The position numbers and the translations under genes were made by a program. A DNA stretch of 10,347 nt from the NCBI RefSeq assembly GCF_036409155.1, contig NZ_JAZGLW010000020.1, positions 1 to 10,347 of the forward strand, written 5' to 3'. Positions 1 through 6,636 of this stretch are shown in pieces (the first letter of the stretch is position 1; every line of letters begins with the position of its first letter). The notes under the pieces were generated by a model. The model was not told where the DNA came from. It did not search any database and saw only the letters and a program-made list of their open reading frames with translations. This DNA comes from Mycobacterium sp. 050128. Its GTDB lineage: Bacteria; Actinomycetota; Actinomycetes; Mycobacteriales; Mycobacteriaceae.

Positions 1-26
1 TGTCCGTTCTCATTGATTCTGGGGCA
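1..26 (+). repeat. Left terminal inverted repeat
   Basis: Starts TGTCCG and continues into the first 19-bp site. It matches the reverse complement of 10322-10347 except at position 17 (T instead of A). The TGT tip is the conserved terminal trinucleotide of Tn7/Tn5053-class transposons, where TnsB joins the 3' end to target DNA. By Tn7 convention, the end next to tnsA would be called the right end. Confidence 0.93.
7..25 (+). repeat. Left-end transposase-binding site L1
   Basis: One mismatch (position 17, A to T) from the consensus TTCTCATTGAATCTGGGGC. It is embedded in the terminal inverted repeat, 6 bp from the tip. Function as a TnsB-binding site is inferred from position and repetition. 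Confidence 0.85.
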
Positions 27-45
27 TTCTCATTGAATCTGGGGT
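27..45 (+). repeat. Left-end transposase-binding site L2
   Basis: Same orientation as L1 and starting exactly 20 bp later, about two helical turns. It matches the 19-bp consensus except for the last base (T instead of C). Confidence 0.85.
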
Positions 46-57
46 AAGTGCGTGTCT

Positions 58-76
58 TTCTCATTGAATCTGGGGC
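58..76 (+). repeat. Left-end transposase-binding site L3
   Basis: Perfect copy of the consensus TTCTCATTGAATCTGGGGC in the same orientation, 31 bp after the start of L2, about three helical turns. It is the innermost left site and lies 20 bp before the first possible tnsA start, so protein bound here would sit on the likely tnsA promoter. Confidence 0.85.
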
Positions 77-95
77 ACGAGGCTTAGCGTTTATG
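64..95 (+). promoter_or_regulatory. Possible tnsA promoter overlapping site L3
   Basis: TTGAAT at 64-69 could act as a -35 box, with weak -10 candidates TAGCGT (85-90, 15-bp spacer) or TTTATG (90-95, 20-bp spacer). Neither spacing is ideal, so this is tentative. In Tn7, TnsB bound to the end next to tnsA represses the tns promoter; the same layout here would make the operon self-limiting. Confidence 0.3.
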
Positions 96-96
96 T

Positions 97-837
97 GTGC
101 TGACGTCGGCTGTTTCGGCTGGGCCAGGTGTAGCGAGTGCAGTGGACTTGGAGTTCAACACCCGCGAGGGATGCACGCGGCAATCGCTGGACCGATGTGC
201 TGCAACCCGGTTTGAGTTGGACTGTTCACCAGTGCGGAATTTCCCCTCGTTTCGAGGTCAGCGTAACTTTCCCGGGCTGTGGTGGTTCGCCACAACCGGC
301 GCACATGTAGGTCACGAGTCCTGGGTAGAACGTGACCAGTTGATGGCGTTGGATGCCGATCCGGATGTTGTTGGTGTTCTGTCGCAACCATTTTGGATTC
401 ATTGGCGTGACGGCACGCGGCATGCTCCTGACTACTTCGTGCGGCGCCGCGATGGATCTGTCGTCGTAGTCGACGTTCGTGAGGACGACCGGATCTCTGA
501 CGCTGATCGGGACGTGTTCGATCGGTCTGCCGCCACGTGCGCGATGGTCGGTTGGGATTACCTGCGTGTCGGTTCCCTCGATCCAGTGCTGCGGGCGAAT
601 CTACGTTGGTTGTCGGGTTATCGGCATCCGCGAGTATTGAAGATCGGTTTGGCTGATCAACTGGCGGAGGTCTTCGCTCGGGTCCGTCCGTTGATGGCTG
701 GTGTGCACGCGGTCGGGACTCCTTTGGTGGTGCTGCCCGTACTGTTTCATCTGCTCTGGCACGGCCGTTTAGTTGCCGATCTGCAAGGAGCGGCACTTGG
801 CGACGACACGGCGATTGGCCTCGGGACCGGGTGGTGA
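97..837 (+). CDS. tnsA: TnsA-like heteromeric transposase endonuclease subunit
   Basis: Likely cuts the 5' ends of the transposon while TnsB cuts the 3' ends, releasing the element completely. The 246-residue protein has a restriction-like core: S75-W-V-E78 followed by R-D, then P111-D112-Y-F, then a hydrophobic strand ending D126-V-R128. These line up with the catalytic E63, D114 and Q130-x-K132 of Tn7 TnsA, but the lysine is arginine here. Residues about 155-246 are mostly helical and resemble a small winged-helix C-terminal domain (an L-F-H-L-L-W-H-G segment at 216-223). The GTG at 97 has no good ribosome site; the GTG at 142 (231 residues) starts just before the D-L-E-F-N-T-R stretch where relatives seem to begin and may be the true start. 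tnsB starts 6 bp after the stop. Base composition is lower in GC than the cargo. The family call is firm, the exact start is not. Confidence 0.85.
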   Translation: MLTSAVSAGPGVASAVDLEFNTREGCTRQSLDRCAATRFELDCSPVRNFPSFRGQRNFPGLWWFATTGAHVGHESWVERDQLMALDADPDVVGVLSQPFWIHWRDGTRHAPDYFVRRRDGSVVVVDVREDDRISDADRDVFDRSAATCAMVGWDYLRVGSLDPVLRANLRWLSGYRHPRVLKIGLADQLAEVFARVRPLMAGVHAVGTPLVVLPVLFHLLWHGRLVADLQGAALGDDTAIGLGTGW

Positions 838-843
838 CCTGAC

Positions 844-2925
844 GTGCGAACGGGTGTCGTCCGAGAGGGAGACGAAATCCGTTTATCAGCAGGTGTTTTC
901 ACCGTCGTAACCCTGTCGGGCGGATCAGCTCGACTGGTTGACGCTGTCGGCGAGCAGATTGTGGTGCCGCTCTCGCAGCTGATGGTTGATCCGGCATTGG
1001 AATTGGTGTCGGGGTCGCGACCGCCACTGTGTTCTGAGGAAATGCTGGCTGGCATTCCCGAGGCAGCCGTCGAGCAAGCACGGTGGTGGGAGCGCCACAT
1101 CGTGGAGATCCTCAGCGGCCGCCCGCCTGGGACGGCCGCGGGCATTCGTCCCCGCCCAGAGTTCGACACGGCGAAACGATCTCTGCGGCAGCGTGAGCTG
1201 GCCAAGTTGGACGAGCTGCGTGCCGCCGGCCACGACGTGAGTCGGAATGCGTTGCAGCGTCGCCGATTTGCCTACGAACGGGACGGGCTCCTGGGAGTGG
1301 TTGACGGGCGCCATAATCGGCGGCGCGCGGTATTCGGCCGTGTGGACGACCGTGTCGTCGCCGCGGTGCGGGATGCGATCGAGGGCGAGACCGACCTGTC
1401 AACGGGAACGGTGCAGCGTCTGCAACGGCGGGTCGCCAAGACGCTGGTGGCCACCTATGGTGCCGACGACGCGCCCGCGATGCCGTCGCAGCCCACCTTC
1501 TACCGGCTGGTCAAGCGCCTCGCGGAAGGACGGCACACGTTCGGGTCAGCACGGACGCGGCGATCGCTGTCCAAGCAGCCCGATGGCCCATTCGGGTCGA
1601 TCACCGTGGTGCGCCCCGGCGAGATGGTGGAAATCGATTCAACCCTTCTGGATGTACGGGTAGTGCTCGATGACGGCATGGTAGACCGAGTCGAGCTGAC
1701 TGCGATGGTCGACAACGCTACGCGGTCCATCCCGGCCGCGGTGCTGCGACCGACGACCAAAGCAGTGGACGCGTCACTGCTCTTGGCGCGGGCATTGACG
1801 CCCGAACCGATGCGCCCGGGATGGGCCGATGCGCTGCGGATGTCCCGGTCGGTACTTCCGCACCACAGCCTGACCAGTGTCGATCAGCGCCTGGCCGATG
1901 CTGCGGCCAGGCCGGTGATCGCTCCCGAGACGATCGTCTGCGATCACGGGAAAGCGTATCTGTCCCAAACATTTCGGCAAGCGTGCTGCACATTGGGGAT
2001 CAATCTGCAGCCGGCTCATCCCGACTGCCCGACCGATAAGCCGAAGATCGAGCGGACATTGCAGTCGGTGGGCACCCTGTTCGCACAGTACGTGGCCGGT
2101 TACGTCGGTTCATCGGTGGAGCGGCGTGGGAAAAACGCCGAGGACGACGCGGTGTGGTCGATGATTGAGCTGCAGGCGCTGCTGGACGAGTGGATCATCG
2201 CGGTGTGGCAGAACCGCCCCCACGATGGCCTGCGGGATCCGGTGACGCCGGGGAAAGCGTTGTCTCCCAACGAGAAATACACTGCCCTCGTTGAGGTGGC
2301 TGGCTATGTACCGGTCCCACTGGACGCCGACGACTATATCGAATTGCTTCCCGTGCAGTGGCGCACAATCAACAGTTACGGGGTCCGGATCAACCATCGC
2401 ACCTATGACGCCAAGGCGCTCAACCCATACCGGCGCCAGCATTCCGGGGTCGATGCCCGTAACGGACAGTGGGAAGTGCACTACGACCCGTATGACGTGT
2501 CGAGGATTTGGGTGCGCAATCACCACGAAGACGGATGGCTGGCCGCGACGTGGACGCACCTTCGGTCCTCGCCGGTGCCGTTCGGCGAGACACTGTGGCG
2601 CCACGCCCGCTCCGTAGCCGACCGCAGAGGGGCCCAGAAGACCCAGGAAGCGGAGATTGCGGCCATCGCGGAGGACTTGCTGGACCGCGCCGCCGCTGGG
2701 CCGCAGCAGCAGACGAAAGCCGAGCGCCGAGTGACTGGACGGACCAGCGCCGCGAGCGCCGGCCGGGACTGGCCGGACCCGACGGAATCATCCGAACATC
2801 ATGGCCCGTCACCGTCGGAACGGGCCGCCGACAACGAGACTTTCGACGATGACGGCGAGATGGCGGAGGTCATACCCCTGCCGGTGTTTGATGCACGCAA
2901 GGAGGCCCAAACGTGGCGACTGTGA
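844..2925 (+). CDS. tnsB: TnsB-like DDE transposase (Mu/rve type)
   Basis: Recognises the terminal repeats, cuts the 3' ends and joins them to target DNA. The 693-residue length is normal for TnsB. An N-terminal part (about 1-245) should hold the end-binding helical domains. The RNase H-like core contains I-D265-S-T, C-D367-H-G-K and K-I-E403-R-T, so D367 and E403 are 35 residues apart: an intact DDX35E triad. A Mu-transposase C-terminal beta-barrel domain follows at about 500-570, including N-S-Y-G-V-R-I-N. The tail (600-693) is polar and acidic with little visible structure; in Tn7 the TnsB C-terminus contacts TnsC, so this is the likely ATPase docking region. The GTG start at 844 lies 6 bp after the tnsA stop with only a weak ribosome site, suggesting translational coupling. 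The 3' end overlaps tnsC by 13 bp. Confidence 0.95.
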   Translation: MRTGVVREGDEIRLSAGVFTVVTLSGGSARLVDAVGEQIVVPLSQLMVDPALELVSGSRPPLCSEEMLAGIPEAAVEQARWWERHIVEILSGRPPGTAAGIRPRPEFDTAKRSLRQRELAKLDELRAAGHDVSRNALQRRRFAYERDGLLGVVDGRHNRRRAVFGRVDDRVVAAVRDAIEGETDLSTGTVQRLQRRVAKTLVATYGADDAPAMPSQPTFYRLVKRLAEGRHTFGSARTRRSLSKQPDGPFGSITVVRPGEMVEIDSTLLDVRVVLDDGMVDRVELTAMVDNATRSIPAAVLRPTTKAVDASLLLARALTPEPMRPGWADALRMSRSVLPHHSLTSVDQRLADAAARPVIAPETIVCDHGKAYLSQTFRQACCTLGINLQPAHPDCPTDKPKIERTLQSVGTLFAQYVAGYVGSSVERRGKNAEDDAVWSMIELQALLDEWIIAVWQNRPHDGLRDPVTPGKALSPNEKYTALVEVAGYVPVPLDADDYIELLPVQWRTINSYGVRINHRTYDAKALNPYRRQHSGVDARNGQWEVHYDPYDVSRIWVRNHHEDGWLAATWTHLRSSPVPFGETLWRHARSVADRRGAQKTQEAEIAAIAEDLLDRAAAGPQQQTKAERRVTGRTSAASAGRDWPDPTESSEHHGPSPSERAADNETFDDDGEMAEVIPLPVFDARKEAQTWRL
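2899..2905 (+). promoter_or_regulatory. Strong ribosome binding site for tnsC inside tnsB
   Basis: AAGGAGG, a full Shine-Dalgarno match, ends 7 bases before the GTG at 2913. It lies within the tnsB reading frame and fixes the tnsC start. It is the best ribosome site in the transposition operon, so tnsC may be made in excess of the transposase. Confidence 0.85.
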
Positions 2926-3941
2926 CCGAGATTGCGGCGGTGGGTCAGTTAGAGGATCGCCGCCAGCCGACCACGACGCTGGAGGGCTGGCGGCGTTTTG
3001 TTGATGCCGATCCGCCGGAGTTCACGTTGCTCGCCGACGACGAGTGGGCCAGCCTCGGTGAGGACGAGCGGACGGCCTACAACGAGGCCCGGGTTGCGCA
3101 TCATTCGGAGCTGGTGGTGGTCACCACGTCGGCGATCGAAGCGATCACCCATCAGGGCCGGCTGTTGACATTGCTCAACCAGCGCGAGATCGGGGCCCGG
3201 CGCGGGCTGATCATCTCCGGCGGGGCAGCGACGGGGAAAACTACGGCGATCAAGCAACTGGGTCGGTTTCACGAATTGCGCACCCGTGCACGGTTTCCCG
3301 GCGATGAGAGCCGGATTCCGGTGGTGTATGTGACGGCCCCGCCGAAAGGGTCGCCCCGCAAGTTGGCGATGGAGTTCGCACGGTTTCTGGGGCTTCCCAC
3401 GCTCAATCAGCGGATGAACGTGACCGATATTTCCGATGCCGTGTGCCAGGTGCTCATCGATGCCCGTACCGACATCGTGGTGGTCGATGAAATCCACAAC
3501 CTCAACCTCGACACCCGCGCCGGCGAAGAACTGTCCGACCACCTCAAATACTTCACCGAGCATCTGCCTGCGACATTCGTTTACGCCGGGATCGAAGTGG
3601 AACGCTCGGGGCTGTTCACCGGCACGCGGGGACGGCAGTTGGCCGGCCGTTGCGGGGTGATCCACACCAGCGCATTCCCCGACGCCAAGGAGTGGCGACA
3701 ACTCGTCGCCGCCATGGAAGGTACCTTGCGTCTGCATCGACACGAACCGGGAAGCCTTGTCGCCCAGGCCCGTTACCTGCACCGCCGCACCGGCGGGATG
3801 ATCGGCAGCCTGGCCCACTTGATCCGGGCTTCAGCAATCCAAGCGATGCTCGACGGCACCGAGCACATCACCCGCGAGGCCATGGACGATATTTTGATCG
3901 ACTACGCCGCCCACACGGCCGCGGCCCGCACGGCCAGCTGA
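2913..3941 (+). CDS. tnsC: TnsC/TniB-like AAA+ ATPase, transposition regulator
   Basis: Binds target DNA with ATP, links the target selector TniQ to TnsB and activates transposition. Of 342 residues, about 90-330 form the AAA+ domain: Walker A G-G-A-A-T-G-K109-T-T (103-111), Walker B I-V-V-V-D192-E193 followed by I-H-N, and a basic R241-Q-L-A-G-R246 segment at a position suitable for subunit-contact arginines. The N-terminal 90 residues are rich in acidic residues and probably contact other transposition proteins. The length fits TniB/TnsC of Tn5053-like and Tn7-like elements rather than the much longer Tn7 TnsC. The start is set by an AAGGAGG site 7 bases upstream and overlaps tnsB by 13 bp. 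The stop lies one base before the tniQ start, so the two are almost certainly cotranslated. Function is by homology. Confidence 0.93.
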   Translation: MATVTEIAAVGQLEDRRQPTTTLEGWRRFVDADPPEFTLLADDEWASLGEDERTAYNEARVAHHSELVVVTTSAIEAITHQGRLLTLLNQREIGARRGLIISGGAATGKTTAIKQLGRFHELRTRARFPGDESRIPVVYVTAPPKGSPRKLAMEFARFLGLPTLNQRMNVTDISDAVCQVLIDARTDIVVVDEIHNLNLDTRAGEELSDHLKYFTEHLPATFVYAGIEVERSGLFTGTRGRQLAGRCGVIHTSAFPDAKEWRQLVAAMEGTLRLHRHEPGSLVAQARYLHRRTGGMIGSLAHLIRASAIQAMLDGTEHITREAMDDILIDYAAHTAAARTAS

Positions 3942-3942
3942 C

Positions 3943-4785
3943 GTGGCAACTGTCAGGCCGTGGCCGCGCGGACCACGCCAGCGGCTCCCGCGAACGATCG
4001 CACCGTTCCGTTGGGAAGCCGTATCGTCCTACATCGACAGGCTGGCCCGCGCCAACCATATCGGCGTCTCCACACTGCGCGGCCATGTCGCCGAATCATG
4101 CGCAGCCCGGCCGCGACCGGACTGGTTGGCCGTCGTCAGCGGCCAACCTGAGCAGGTAATCCGGTCCCGTCTCTGCGGGCTTGCTGGCGACCCCACCGCG
4201 CTCAAGCAATATCTCCGCCGCCCTTTGTGTCAAAGATGTATGGCACGCAAGGGAATACACGAACCCGTCTACTGCTACCTGCCTGCACATGTCTCCGTAT
4301 GCCACCGTCACCGACGCTGGATCGGTTCACCAACGCGCGTTCTTGACGACCAGGTGGATCTTCGTGACCGGCCCACGGTGCTCAGTGCCGGGCGCACGCA
4401 TCGGCGCTTGGCCCGTCAGTATTCAGAGGTCGACCTTCATGACGCCTTGGGCGACGCCCGCCACATCCTGGTCTTCTGGGCTCACGCAGAGCGTCACGTG
4501 GCGGCGGGGATTCTGCAGAATGGCCTAGAAGCGCACGTGGTGGCCTACCCCGATGTGATCGCCGTAGCCGCAACATTGCTCACAGCTCGCCCTCGGGTTG
4601 AACAGCCCAGGACGCCAACGGAACCCGCCTGGCCGACGCTACTGCTCGACCGCATCAACGAACGCACCGGCGCCCACCATGCCGACGCCACCCCCGTCGA
4701 GCAATGGGCGCAGTACCGACGCCTATTCGCCACTGCCGTATTGACGACACGCTCAGACGGCGCAGAACTGGCGTGTCGCGCTTAG
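3943..4785 (+). CDS. tniQ: TniQ-family target-selection protein
   Basis: TniQ proteins recruit the TnsC filament to a target and thereby decide where the element lands. The 280-residue protein has the family's N-terminal signature L-P-R-T-I-A-P-F-R-W-E-A-V-S-S-Y-I-D-R-L (15-34), then a zinc-ribbon-like cluster C96-Q-R-C99 and C120-H-R-H123 (C111 lies between). The remainder (about 150-280) is helical and poorly conserved by eye. It is much shorter than Tn7 TnsD (about 500 residues), so the long C-terminal DNA-binding part that reads attTn7 is absent; it is nearer the size range of compact TniQ proteins. The GTG at 3943 follows the tnsC stop after one base and has no ribosome site, implying coupling. 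It is the last gene of the operon. The family is clear; the target is unknown. Confidence 0.87.
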   Translation: MATVRPWPRGPRQRLPRTIAPFRWEAVSSYIDRLARANHIGVSTLRGHVAESCAARPRPDWLAVVSGQPEQVIRSRLCGLAGDPTALKQYLRRPLCQRCMARKGIHEPVYCYLPAHVSVCHRHRRWIGSPTRVLDDQVDLRDRPTVLSAGRTHRRLARQYSEVDLHDALGDARHILVFWAHAERHVAAGILQNGLEAHVVAYPDVIAVAATLLTARPRVEQPRTPTEPAWPTLLLDRINERTGAHHADATPVEQWAQYRRLFATAVLTTRSDGAELACRA

Positions 4786-4921
4786 GGGTCGGCAGTCTTG
4801 AATGTGCCTTATCAGTAAGGCACTTGTGGTGTGCATCTGACTGTGTCCGACGGTTGTATCTATCGGCTTTCTAATCGTTAGGGACAGTGGTATCTGGCTG
4901 GGTGTATCGGCCGGTGAATCA
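4786..4921. other. Convergent intergenic gap between tniQ and the mer operon
   Basis: 136 bases with no credible gene. It holds the hairpin at 4804-4823, a small CTAATCGTTAG palindrome at 4871-4881 and most of the hairpin at 4910-4929. It separates the transposition operon from the cargo. No resolvase site, inner 19-bp end motif or att-like sequence was recognised. Confidence 0.6.
4804..4823. terminator. Hairpin between convergent operons, possible two-way terminator
   Basis: GTGCCTTA (4804-4811) and TAAGGCAC (4816-4823) pair perfectly over 8 bp around a TCAG loop. It sits 18 bases after the tniQ stop, where transcripts from both sides meet. Neither strand has a convincing run of T after the stem, so it is at best a weak or actinobacterial-type terminator. 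Confidence 0.4.
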
Positions 4922-4929
4922 TCACCGGC
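4910..4929. terminator. Hairpin spanning the stop codon of the CcdA-family gene
   Basis: GCCGGTGA (4910-4917) and TCACCGGC (4922-4929) pair perfectly over 8 bp with a 4-base loop. The right arm contains the stop codon (4922-4924) of the last mer-operon gene. It is GC-rich but lacks a T run, so it may terminate or stabilise the 3' end of the mer transcript. Confidence 0.35.
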
Positions 4930-5770
4930 GGCGCTGCTTGCCGGTGATTGGCCGGCGGTGGGTGGTCCAGCACGCGGCCACCGCGCTGACCACCACAGCG
5001 AAGGCGGCAATGACGCTGGCCGGGAGGGCGTGGTCCTGCAGCCATCCGGTCGCGGTGGCCGACCAGCCGGTGAGCAGGTTGCCGCCGCTGGCGGTGTGCC
5101 CGGTGGCCGCGGGCAGCCAGTACCACGCGAGGTAGGCGCCGGTGGCGATGAGGACAACGGCGGTGACGCGGGTCCCGTGGCGGGCGAGGATACCCAGATG
5201 CCGGGTCAGGGCCGTGCCGGCGATGGCGGTGCCGACGCTGACCAGCATCAAGATGGTGGCGGCACCGGCTGTGTATGCGGTGAACACTGCCAGCAGACCG
5301 CCCCATCCGCTGGTGGCCTGGGCCTGGGCGATCACCGCGAGCAGTACCCCGAAGGTGCAGGACAGTGACGCCAGGGCGTAGCCGATTCCGGCCGCGAGCA
5401 CACCACCGGCTGTTGGGGAGTCCGGCCGATGACGCGTCCGGGCAGGCATACGCAGACCGATGGTGCGGCCGGTGAGCATGAAGCCGCCCAAGATGGCCAG
5501 GGTGAGCCCGATCGTGATCCCGAGCCAGGGAGCAGCCGTCACCAGGGTCCGGGCACCGGCACTGATCGCGATACCGGCGAGGGTGAGGGTGCCGGTGAAC
5601 CCGATGGTCAGGACGGCCCCGGTGCGCAGTGCCCGGGCCAGCCGCACGAGCACCGCATCGGTGCCGCCGGTGGCGATGGTGCCGGTGATCCACGCCGGTA
5701 GCAGCGCGAACCCGCAGGGGTTGACCGGGGCGAGCATGCCAGCGGTAAACGCGAGCGCGAGCAGGTTCAC
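4922..5770 (-). CDS. CcdA/DsbD-family thiol-electron transporter in the mer operon
   Basis: CcdA proteins carry electrons from cytoplasmic thioredoxin across the membrane to outside thiol proteins. This 282-residue protein is hydrophobic, with roughly six or seven predicted membrane segments. It shows the family's two reactive cysteines: C19 in the N-terminal P-V-N-P-C-G-F motif and C138 in S-L-S-C-T-F-G. An extra cysteine lies at C267, and the basic tail (residues 271-282) suggests a cytoplasmic C-terminus. Its GTG overlaps the stop of the upstream lipoprotein gene by 4 bp, so the two should be made together and probably work as a pair, with CcdA keeping the lipoprotein's CxxC reduced. A direct role in Hg(II) uptake is possible but unproven. 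It is the last gene of the operon. The family is confident; the role in mercury resistance is inferred from context. Confidence 0.87.
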   Translation of the reverse strand: MNLLALAFTAGMLAPVNPCGFALLPAWITGTIATGGTDAVLVRLARALRTGAVLTIGFTGTLTLAGIAISAGARTLVTAAPWLGITIGLTLAILGGFMLTGRTIGLRMPARTRHRPDSPTAGGVLAAGIGYALASLSCTFGVLLAVIAQAQATSGWGGLLAVFTAYTAGAATILMLVSVGTAIAGTALTRHLGILARHGTRVTAVVLIATGAYLAWYWLPAATGHTASGGNLLTGWSATATGWLQDHALPASVIAAFAVVVSAVAACWTTHRRPITGKQRRR

Positions 5771-6321
5771 CGTGCGGCGCTGCTGCCGAGGGCGGCCAGG
5801 ATCTGATCCTGGGACGGGGCGTGGCCGCGGTAGCTGATCTGCCCGGACGGGTCGATGACGAGGGCGGTGGTCGGCGCGGTCACCTGGTAGCGGCTGGTCA
5901 GGGCCCCGTTAGTATCGACGACCGCGGGCAGGCTGGTGCCGCCGATCTGGTCCAGGAAGTGGCGAACATCGGCGGGTTTCTCGGTGGGGACGATGTCGAC
6001 GGCTAGGAACTTGGCGCTGCCTCCGGCTTTCTCCACGGCCGCCCGAGCAGCGGCCAGGGATTTACCGCCGCCGACGCATTCGCCGCACCCGTAGGAGAAG
6101 AACAGGATCGCGGTCGGGGCGGCAGCGGGCAGTTCGACGGTTTTGCCGTCCACCGTGGTCAGTGTCGCCGCCGTCGCCTGGGTTGTGGCGTTGGCGTGTG
6201 GCGGTGAGGTCGGATTGCTGGTTGTGGCCGATTGGCCGCACGCGGTCAGCGCGCCCGCTGCCAGCATCACAGCCGTAACGCCCGCCCACCTGTGGGGTGT
6301 AAACGAACGCGTTTCAGACAT
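5767..6321 (-). CDS. Secreted thioredoxin-fold (TlpA-like) lipoprotein
   Basis: Probably an extracytoplasmic thiol oxidoreductase anchored by lipid. Residues 1-28 form a signal peptide with a lipobox L-T-A-C28, followed by a Thr/Ser/Pro-rich linker (about 30-50). The thioredoxin-like domain carries a redox motif C79-G-E-C82 right after a hydrophobic strand, and a likely cis-proline at P150 in T-A-P-T-T. The ATG at 6321-6319 has a purine-rich AAAGGAA site 9 bases upstream. It overlaps the MerF-like gene by 8 bp upstream and the CcdA-family gene by 4 bp downstream, so it sits in a tightly coupled trio. CcdA plus a TlpA-like redoxin is a known functional pair in thiol chemistry. In this operon it may take the place of periplasmic MerP by binding Hg(II), or repair thiols damaged by mercury; the sequence does not decide between these. 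Confidence 0.85.
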   Translation of the reverse strand: MSETRSFTPHRWAGVTAVMLAAGALTACGQSATTSNPTSPPHANATTQATAATLTTVDGKTVELPAAAPTAILFFSYGCGECVGGGKSLAAARAAVEKAGGSAKFLAVDIVPTEKPADVRHFLDQIGGTSLPAVVDTNGALTSRYQVTAPTTALVIDPSGQISYRGHAPSQDQILAALGSSAAR

Positions 6322-6604
6322 TGTCGATGCTTCCTTTCGTCAGGTCGTCGAGCGTGTGCGTCGCGGGTGAATGGCTGTCGGCGGGACAGCAGTGATCGCC
6401 GCGTTGACCGCGGCGGGCGAAGGCGACCACAGCCGCCAGCAGCAGCGCGACGGCTGCCCCGATGACCCATGGATTCTCGAGCAGTCCACACACGGCGGCG
6501 AGCGCGCCGCCGGCGATCAGGACTGGCGCGGCGCAACACAGGGCCGTCACCAGCACCGCTGCCGCACCCAGCAGCACGGGATTTCTTCGTGGACGTTGAT
6601 TCAT
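6314..6604 (-). CDS. MerF-like two-helix mercuric ion transporter
   Basis: Likely moves Hg(II) across the cytoplasmic membrane to MerA. The 96-residue protein has two hydrophobic segments (about 9-31 and 43-64) joined by a short loop. A vicinal cysteine pair C23-C24 lies in the first helix within A-L-C-C-A-A-P-V-L, C39 lies between the helices, and a second pair C72-C73 follows the second helix. This matches MerF, which has two helices and cysteine pairs near residues 21-22 and 71-72. MerT has three helices, so it fits less well. MerH, described in a Mycobacterium marinum mer operon, is another possible relative that cannot be excluded by eye. The start has GAGGAG 6 bases upstream, and the gene begins 32 bases after merB. 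The 3' end overlaps the lipoprotein gene by 8 bp. Tail residues 74-96 are polar. Confidence 0.75.
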   Translation of the reverse strand: MNQRPRRNPVLLGAAAVLVTALCCAAPVLIAGGALAAVCGLLENPWVIGAAVALLLAAVVAFARRGQRGDHCCPADSHSPATHTLDDLTKGSIDNV

Positions 6605-6636
6605 TGATTTCTCCTCATCAGGTTGGGTGCGGCTGG

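Noticed and set aside
1..76. Three near-identical 19-bp repeats as a CRISPR array
   Set aside because: The spacers are 1 and 12 bases, the repeats are at both transposon ends, and no cas genes are present. They are transposase-binding sites.
155..796. Open frame of 213 codons on the minus strand inside tnsA
   Set aside because: Antisense shadow of a GC-rich gene; rich in Arg, His and Pro with no recognisable motif.
3384..3396. TCTGGGGC inside tnsC as a further end site
   Set aside because: Only the last 8 bases of the 19-bp motif match; chance in GC-rich coding DNA.
2949..3818. Open frame of 289 codons on the minus strand inside tnsC
   Set aside because: It lies opposite a gene with intact Walker A and B motifs and shows no domain of its own.
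2911..3953. Near-identical starts of tnsC and tniQ (ACGTGGCRACTGT at 2911 and 3941, both beginning M-A-T-V)
   Set aside because: 12 of 13 bases match, but the similarity does not extend and the proteins are unrelated; probably coincidence.
4786..4921. Resolvase res site or tRNA gene in the gap between operons
   Set aside because: No resolvase gene is present, no array of paired sites is seen, and no cloverleaf could be drawn.
4878..5693. Open frame of 271 codons on the minus strand over the CcdA-family gene
   Set aside because: Shadow frame; the overlapping frame has membrane segments and the family cysteines.
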